Positions 42,967 to 45,917 of a stretch of 45,917 bases of DNA are shown piece by piece. Made by a program: the position numbers and the translations under genes. Origin of the DNA: an uncultured Verrucomicrobiales bacterium (GTDB lineage Bacteria > Verrucomicrobiota > Verrucomicrobiia > Verrucomicrobiales > Akkermansiaceae); the NCBI GenBank assembly GCA_937951675.1, contig CALFBI010000023.1, positions 1 to 45,917 of the forward strand, in the 5' to 3' direction. The notes under the pieces were generated by a model. That model worked only from the letters and a program-made list of their open reading frames with translations. It did not search any database and was not told where the DNA came from. Positions within the stretch are counted from its first letter, which is position 1. Each line of letters opens with the position of its first letter.

Positions 42967-43104
42967 ATGAAGAATAAAAAATGAAGTGATAGTGAGACCT
43001 TAAAGATCCTCAAAGAATACGAATCAGGAGTGTCCGCTAAAGACCTAGCCAGACAATACGGGTTTTATCATCAGACTCTCTACGAATGAAAAAAGAAAGA
43101 GTCA
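42967..43104 (+). pseudogene. Broken IS3-family orfA fragment
   Basis: Reading from ATG 42967 gives MKNKK, an in-frame TGA, SDSETLKILKEYESGVSAKD, LARQYGFYHQTLYE, another TGA and KKKERV. The order ILKEYE.G.S...L...YG....TLY.WK is the HTH of IS3 transposase orfA. The second TGA (43087-43089) replaces the conserved tryptophan. There is no orfB. The fragment ends at the promoter of the toxin-antitoxin pair. Confidence 0.65.
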
Positions 43105-43108
43105 CGAT

Positions 43109-43137
43109 TTGACAGAATTCTGTCATTTTTGTAGAAT
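43109..43137 (+). promoter_or_regulatory. Consensus promoter of the YefM/YoeB-type operon
   Basis: TTGACA (43109-43114) and TAGAAT (43132-43137) lie exactly 17 bp apart. The antitoxin ATG (43144) is seven bases after the -10, which predicts a leaderless mRNA. Confidence 0.75.
43110..43125. promoter_or_regulatory. Perfect palindromic operator overlapping the -35 box
   Basis: TGACAGAATTCTGTCA is a perfect 16-bp palindrome that includes most of the -35 hexamer. Autorepression by the antitoxin, alone or with toxin, is the usual mode in this family, and binding here would block RNA polymerase. Confidence 0.6.
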
Positions 43138-43143
43138 AAGCTC

Positions 43144-43395
43144 ATGAAGTTAATGAGTTATACCGAGGCTAGAAATGGTTTAGCTGAGGCGATGAGACAT
43201 ATCGTGGAGGACAAAGATCCGATTACCATTACTCGGAATGGCCTAGGTGCGGTAGTCATGATTGCAGAAGATGAGTATCGTTCCATTCAAGAGACTTTAC
43301 ACCTTCTTTCTACTCCGGCTAATGCAGAACGAGTCAGGAGAGGCTTACTGGATTATGAGCAGGGAAAACTCATCGAAAGAGAGTTATGCGACTGA
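43144..43395 (+). CDS. yefM: YefM/Phd-type antitoxin
   Basis: This 83-residue protein has the Phd/YefM fold: MKLMSYTEARNGLAEAMRHI, then DPITITRNGLGAVVMIAEDE with EYRSIQETLHLL. The first half binds DNA and the C-terminal half (NAERVRRGLLDYEQGK) wraps the toxin. It neutralises the RNase encoded next and represses the operon. Its stop overlaps the toxin start by 10 bp. The second valine of the VVMI motif and the EYxSxxETxxLL helix are typical. Confidence 0.92.
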   Translation: MKLMSYTEARNGLAEAMRHIVEDKDPITITRNGLGAVVMIAEDEYRSIQETLHLLSTPANAERVRRGLLDYEQGKLIERELCD

Positions 43396-43649
43396 TGTGG
43401 CTTACCGAAGCTTGGGAAGAATATCTTTACTGGCAGAAGCAAGACCAAAAAACGTTAGATCGGATCAATCTACTTATCAAAGAAACGATGAGACAACCGT
43501 TTGTAGGGCTTGGTAAGCCAGAGCCATTAAAAAGTAATTTGTCTGGATGGTGGTCTCGAAGAATTACTCGAGAACACCGGTTGGTTTATAAGGTGGAAAA
43601 TAATACGGTAGTTATTTTTCAGTGTAGGTTTCATTACGATGATAAATAA
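43386..43649 (+). CDS. yoeB: YoeB-type mRNA interferase toxin
   Basis: This 87-residue ribosome-dependent RNase of the RelE superfamily reads MWLTEAWEEYLYWQKQDQKT, with KPEPLKSNLSGWWSRRITRE, HRLVYKV and CRFHYDD. The GKPEPLK...G.WSRRI...HRLVY...C..HY order is the Txe/YoeB signature, including the catalytic Glu, Arg and C-terminal His. It starts inside the antitoxin gene, so synthesis is coupled. All expected residues are present, so it looks functional. Confidence 0.93.
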   Translation: MRLMWLTEAWEEYLYWQKQDQKTLDRINLLIKETMRQPFVGLGKPEPLKSNLSGWWSRRITREHRLVYKVENNTVVIFQCRFHYDDK

Positions 43650-43690
43650 GGTTGATCATTTTCTTTTAGTAGCCTTTACGATACTAAAAA

Positions 43691-43718
43691 GGGGTCGGTC
43701 CTCACACGGCAACATTTT
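43691..43718 (+). repeat. REP-like repeat, copy 3, upstream of the RAYT gene
   Basis: ggggtcggtcctcacacggc then aacatttt, 37 bp before the transposase start. With the inverted copy at 44731-44758 it brackets the gene. Confidence 0.75.
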
Positions 43719-43755
43719 GGTTGGCTTTGATAAAATGAAAGAGTAAGTTTTATTT

Positions 43756-44754
43756 ATGTCTCGGCCATTAAGGTTTCAATATGCAGGCGCAGTGTATCAT
43801 GTGATCGCTCGTGGTGATGGAGGGAAGGTTCTTTTTAAAGACCAGAAAGACTGTCTTCTTTTTCTGAAGTGGCTGAGTGAAGTCTGTGAAAGTCACGGCT
43901 GGAGAGTTCATGCTTGGGTGTTAATGGGGAATCATTTTCATTTGTTACTCGAGACTCCAGAAGCAAACCTTGTTTCTGGGATGCGGTTACTTTTGGGCTC
44001 CTTTAGCCAAGCATGGAATCGTTTGCATCAAAGACGGGGGCATGTCTTTCAGGGAAGATATAAGTCTATTCCTGTGTCTGGAGAACGAGCTTCTGATGGG
44101 AGTCAACTCCGAGTTGTTGCTGATTACATCCATCTCAATCCCGCGAGGGCTAAATTGAGCGGAGGTAAAAAAGGTCCCTTGATAGATTATGAATGGAGTA
44201 GTCTTAAGCATTACGCAAAAGGGAAGCTGCCCTTTTGGATGGAAAAGGACCGAGTTCTAGAATCTTTTGAGCTCTCGAAAGACGGGAAAGGTCGCGCGGC
44301 GTATGTTCGCTATCTTGAGAAACGAGCGGTAGAGCAAAAAGGAAGGCTTTCAGAGGAGGCGATGAAGGCGCTGCAAAGAGGGTGGTATTTGGGTGAAAAG
44401 AGTTTTGGTGAAAAGTTACTAAGTTTAGCAAGCCGTAAGACGGTTAAATCCGATTCAGCGGTGGCACGGTGTTATGGAGAGTCTCAAGCGGAAAAGATTT
44501 TAAAGGCCGGGCAGTCTTTATTTGACCTTGATCTGAAAAAAAGAGGAGAACCTTTAAAGAAAGGTGATCCCCGTAAAATTGCTATTGCAACGGTGATTAA
44601 AAAAACGACGAGTGTCTCGAATCAATGGATTACAGAAAAATTACAAATGGGTCATGACCGTGCGATGAGCCGACACATTAAGGTAGGGCAAGAAAACTCT
44701 AAAATAAGGAGAATGATTCGGGATTTGAATAAAATGTTGTCATGCGAGGGCTGA
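43756..44754 (+). CDS. REP-associated tyrosine transposase (RAYT, Y1_Tnp)
   Basis: This 332-residue single-strand DNA transposase has its Y1_Tnp domain at about 1-150: RPLRFQYAGAVYHVIARGDG, then HAWVLMGNHFHLLLETP with HUH-type H60 and H62, RRGHVFQGRYKSIPV and ADYIHLNPARA. The extra C-terminal part ends in an HTH-like segment (TTSVSNQWITEKLQMGHDRA), as in the longer RAYT group with a DnaA-like tail. RAYTs process and spread REP elements. The repeat 37 bp upstream and its inverted partner overlapping the stop codon fit that. The reading frame is intact. Confidence 0.9.
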   Translation: MSRPLRFQYAGAVYHVIARGDGGKVLFKDQKDCLLFLKWLSEVCESHGWRVHAWVLMGNHFHLLLETPEANLVSGMRLLLGSFSQAWNRLHQRRGHVFQGRYKSIPVSGERASDGSQLRVVADYIHLNPARAKLSGGKKGPLIDYEWSSLKHYAKGKLPFWMEKDRVLESFELSKDGKGRAAYVRYLEKRAVEQKGRLSEEAMKALQRGWYLGEKSFGEKLLSLASRKTVKSDSAVARCYGESQAEKILKAGQSLFDLDLKKRGEPLKKGDPRKIAIATVIKKTTSVSNQWITEKLQMGHDRAMSRHIKVGQENSKIRRMIRDLNKMLSCEG

Positions 44755-44758
44755 TCCC
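44731..44758 (-). repeat. REP-like repeat, inverted copy overlapping the RAYT stop
   Basis: On the minus strand it reads gggatcagccctcgcatgac then aacatttt, 22 of 28 bases identical to copy 3. It includes the last eight codons and stop (TGA 44752-44754) of the transposase gene. Confidence 0.65.
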
Positions 44759-44824
44759 TGATAGGGTTTATTAATGAACAGATAGTTTCTGATCTTGAAG
44801 GTGGGTCAGCTCTTTTAAGCTGTT

Positions 44825-45610
44825 TCAACCTTTTCCTTGAAAATCTCGTTGCACTTCAGCGAGATATTCAGAAACAGCCCGTGAAGTTTCAGTGGCCACT
44901 TGTGCTCGTTGCGTGGCAAAGGGAGGAACGAACCAAGGGTAAGATCCGATCACATCAGAGATGACCGCGATTTCCCCATCACAATTTCCTTTTCCGCATC
45001 CGATCCCAATGGTGGGAACCGGGAGAGTTTGGGTGAGAGTGAGGGCGACTTCAGGAAGGACGCTTTCGAGCACGATTCCAGAAACGCCCGCTTCGACGAG
45101 GGCTTGCGCCCCTTCTTGAAGGTGTTCGATTTCATGCTGGCTCTTACCTTTTTTCTTGTAGCCTCCTTCTTCAAGGACTCTTTGGGGAAGCATTCCGAGG
45201 TGGCCGATGACGGGAATGTCTTCTTCAATAATGGCTTTGATTTTTTCAGCTTGGCGGATTCCTCCTTCGAGTTTCACGGCTTCCGCTCCAGCGTCTACGA
45301 GTTGTTTAGCAGACCAAATGCTTTGTGGAATACTGTGATAGCTGTTAATAGGGAGGTCTCCAATAATGAGAGCGTTTTGCGAACCTCGAGCTACGGCGGC
45401 AAGATGGTGTTTCATATGCTCGAGCGTGACTTGAGTCGTGTCAGGGAATCCTAAGACAACCATTCCTAGAGAGTCTCCTACGAGAATTAAGTCGACCCCA
45501 GCTTCGTCCAAGAGGCGGGCTGTCGGGTAATCATAAGCGGTGAGGGCTGAGATACCGCGGTTGTTTTTGAGCTGAAGAAGTTGCTTCGCTTTTTGTTGAG
45601 CCGAGTTCAT
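44825..45610 (-). CDS. panB: 3-methyl-2-oxobutanoate hydroxymethyltransferase
   Basis: From ATG 45608-45610 this encodes 261 residues. The enzyme adds a hydroxymethyl group from 5,10-methylene-THF to alpha-ketoisovalerate, the first committed step to pantothenate and CoA. ALTAYDYPTARLLDEAGVDL, VGDSLGMVVLGFPDT (Mg-binding aspartate and serine), AVKLEGG and PVIGHLGMLPQ are family motifs. The frame is open for 46 more codons upstream, but that region is the folK coding end, so the internal ATG is chosen. The folK stop lies 19 bp upstream on the same strand, a common folate/pantothenate gene pairing. Confidence 0.95.
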   Translation of the reverse strand: MNSAQQKAKQLLQLKNNRGISALTAYDYPTARLLDEAGVDLILVGDSLGMVVLGFPDTTQVTLEHMKHHLAAVARGSQNALIIGDLPINSYHSIPQSIWSAKQLVDAGAEAVKLEGGIRQAEKIKAIIEEDIPVIGHLGMLPQRVLEEGGYKKKGKSQHEIEHLQEGAQALVEAGVSGIVLESVLPEVALTLTQTLPVPTIGIGCGKGNCDGEIAVISDVIGSYPWFVPPFATQRAQVATETSRAVSEYLAEVQRDFQGKG

Positions 45611-45629
45611 GGAGATGGAGGAGAATGGT

Positions 45630-45917
45630 TTACCAGTGAGCGTGGACGAGCTGTAGATCTGTTTCGTTATTTTTTTGCAAGTGAGTTGCAATGGTTCGGC
45701 CTTCAATGACGAGTTCCGCTCGAATCTCATTGAGAGGTTGTAAAACAAACCTTCGCTGAGTCATGCGTGGGTGTGGGATGATTAAGTGGGGAGAGTGAAC
45801 CGTTTCGTCACCAAAGTAGAGAATATCGAGATCAATGGTGCGAGGAGTATGATGACCATGTTCAGTAGGACGCCCCAGCGTTTGTTCTAAGCGCTGGGTC
45901 CATTGGAGTAATTCTAA
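45630..45917 (-). CDS. folK: 6-hydroxymethyl-dihydropterin pyrophosphokinase, C-terminal part
   Basis: The minus strand from the window edge encodes LELLQWTQRLEQTLGRPTEH, GHHTPRTIDLDILYFGDETV and IIPHPRMTQRRFVLQPLNEI before TAA (45630-45632). The R.IDLDIL motif is the HPPK signature carrying the two Mg-binding aspartates, and PHPRM..R.FVL.PL.EI is also conserved. The enzyme transfers pyrophosphate to the pterin in folate synthesis. About 95 residues are present; the N-terminus lies beyond the window. It precedes panB on the same transcript. Confidence 0.92.
   Translation of the reverse strand, partial: LELLQWTQRLEQTLGRPTEHGHHTPRTIDLDILYFGDETVHSPHLIIPHPRMTQRRFVLQPLNEIRAELVIEGRTIATHLQKNNETDLQLVHAHW

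Noticed and set aside
42967..43104. TGA read as tryptophan in this genome
   Set aside because: Intact genes in the window, such as the antitoxin and the RAYT transposase, use TGA as their stop, so the TGA codons in the IS3 fragment are mutations.
45611..45748. N-terminal extension of panB
   Set aside because: The open frame upstream of ATG 45610 overlaps the folK coding end in another frame, and PanB proteins start at the MNSAQQKAKQLL-like position.

Overview
The window looks like chromosome from a member of the Verrucomicrobiota or a close PVC relative. This is an inference from content: a GH75-like secreted protein, a DUF6941-type protein, several YD/Rhs-derived polymorphic toxin modules, a RAYT-type transposase, and almost no Shine-Dalgarno motifs before start codons. 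No rRNA or marker gene is present to fix the taxon.

Region by region. Positions 1-1050 hold the tail of an Rhs/YD protein cut by the window edge, a small membrane protein that may be its immunity protein, a REP-like repeat and a degraded YD fragment. Positions 1300-2750 hold tmRNA (ssrA, minus strand), a divergent lipoprotein gene with a papain-like (NlpC/P60-type) pattern, and tRNA-Leu(TAA). Positions 2841-10474 (minus strand) are a tight lipid-degradation operon: patatin-like phospholipase, PaaK-like acyl-CoA ligase, thiolase, FadJ-type bifunctional enzyme and acyl-CoA dehydrogenase. Positions 10632-19287 carry housekeeping genes: gpmI, a PhnA/YjdM-like protein, a cell-wall amidase, an SMP-30-like hydrolase, PBP2, a DUF6941-like protein, an SDR enzyme and a GH75-like protein. 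Positions 19385-24674 are an assimilatory sulfate-reduction cluster (cysJ, cysI, cysH, cysK) closed by a strong terminator. Positions 24756-29383 hold Nudix, DUF5069 and MntR-like genes, clpB and a small membrane protein.

Positions 29431-39059 are an integrated element of about 9.6 kb in the 3' half of the initiator tRNA gene. It is bounded by a 56-bp direct repeat and carries a tyrosine integrase beside the left end, an AlpA-like HTH protein, a primase/helicase-like ATPase, a terminase small-subunit-like protein and an overlapping fusion of a GHKL ATPase with a PD-(D/E)XK-like nuclease. Three minus-strand accessory genes and an XRE regulator complete it. There are no capsid, portal or tail genes. 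Integrase, AlpA, primase and TerS without structural genes resemble a phage-inducible satellite, and the GHKL-nuclease gene is the best candidate for a new anti-phage or helper-interference function.

Positions 39273-44758 are a toxin and repeat zone. It contains a short secreted Rhs protein with a C-terminal deaminase-like toxin (HAE and PCxxC) and a downstream ankyrin protein, then a second copy of the same 5' segment fused, with the Rhs core deleted, to a different toxin-like tail and its own small partner. A broken IS3 orfA, a YefM/YoeB-type toxin-antitoxin pair and a RAYT transposase flanked by inverted copies of its REP-like repeat follow. The window ends in panB and folK (minus strand, folK partial).
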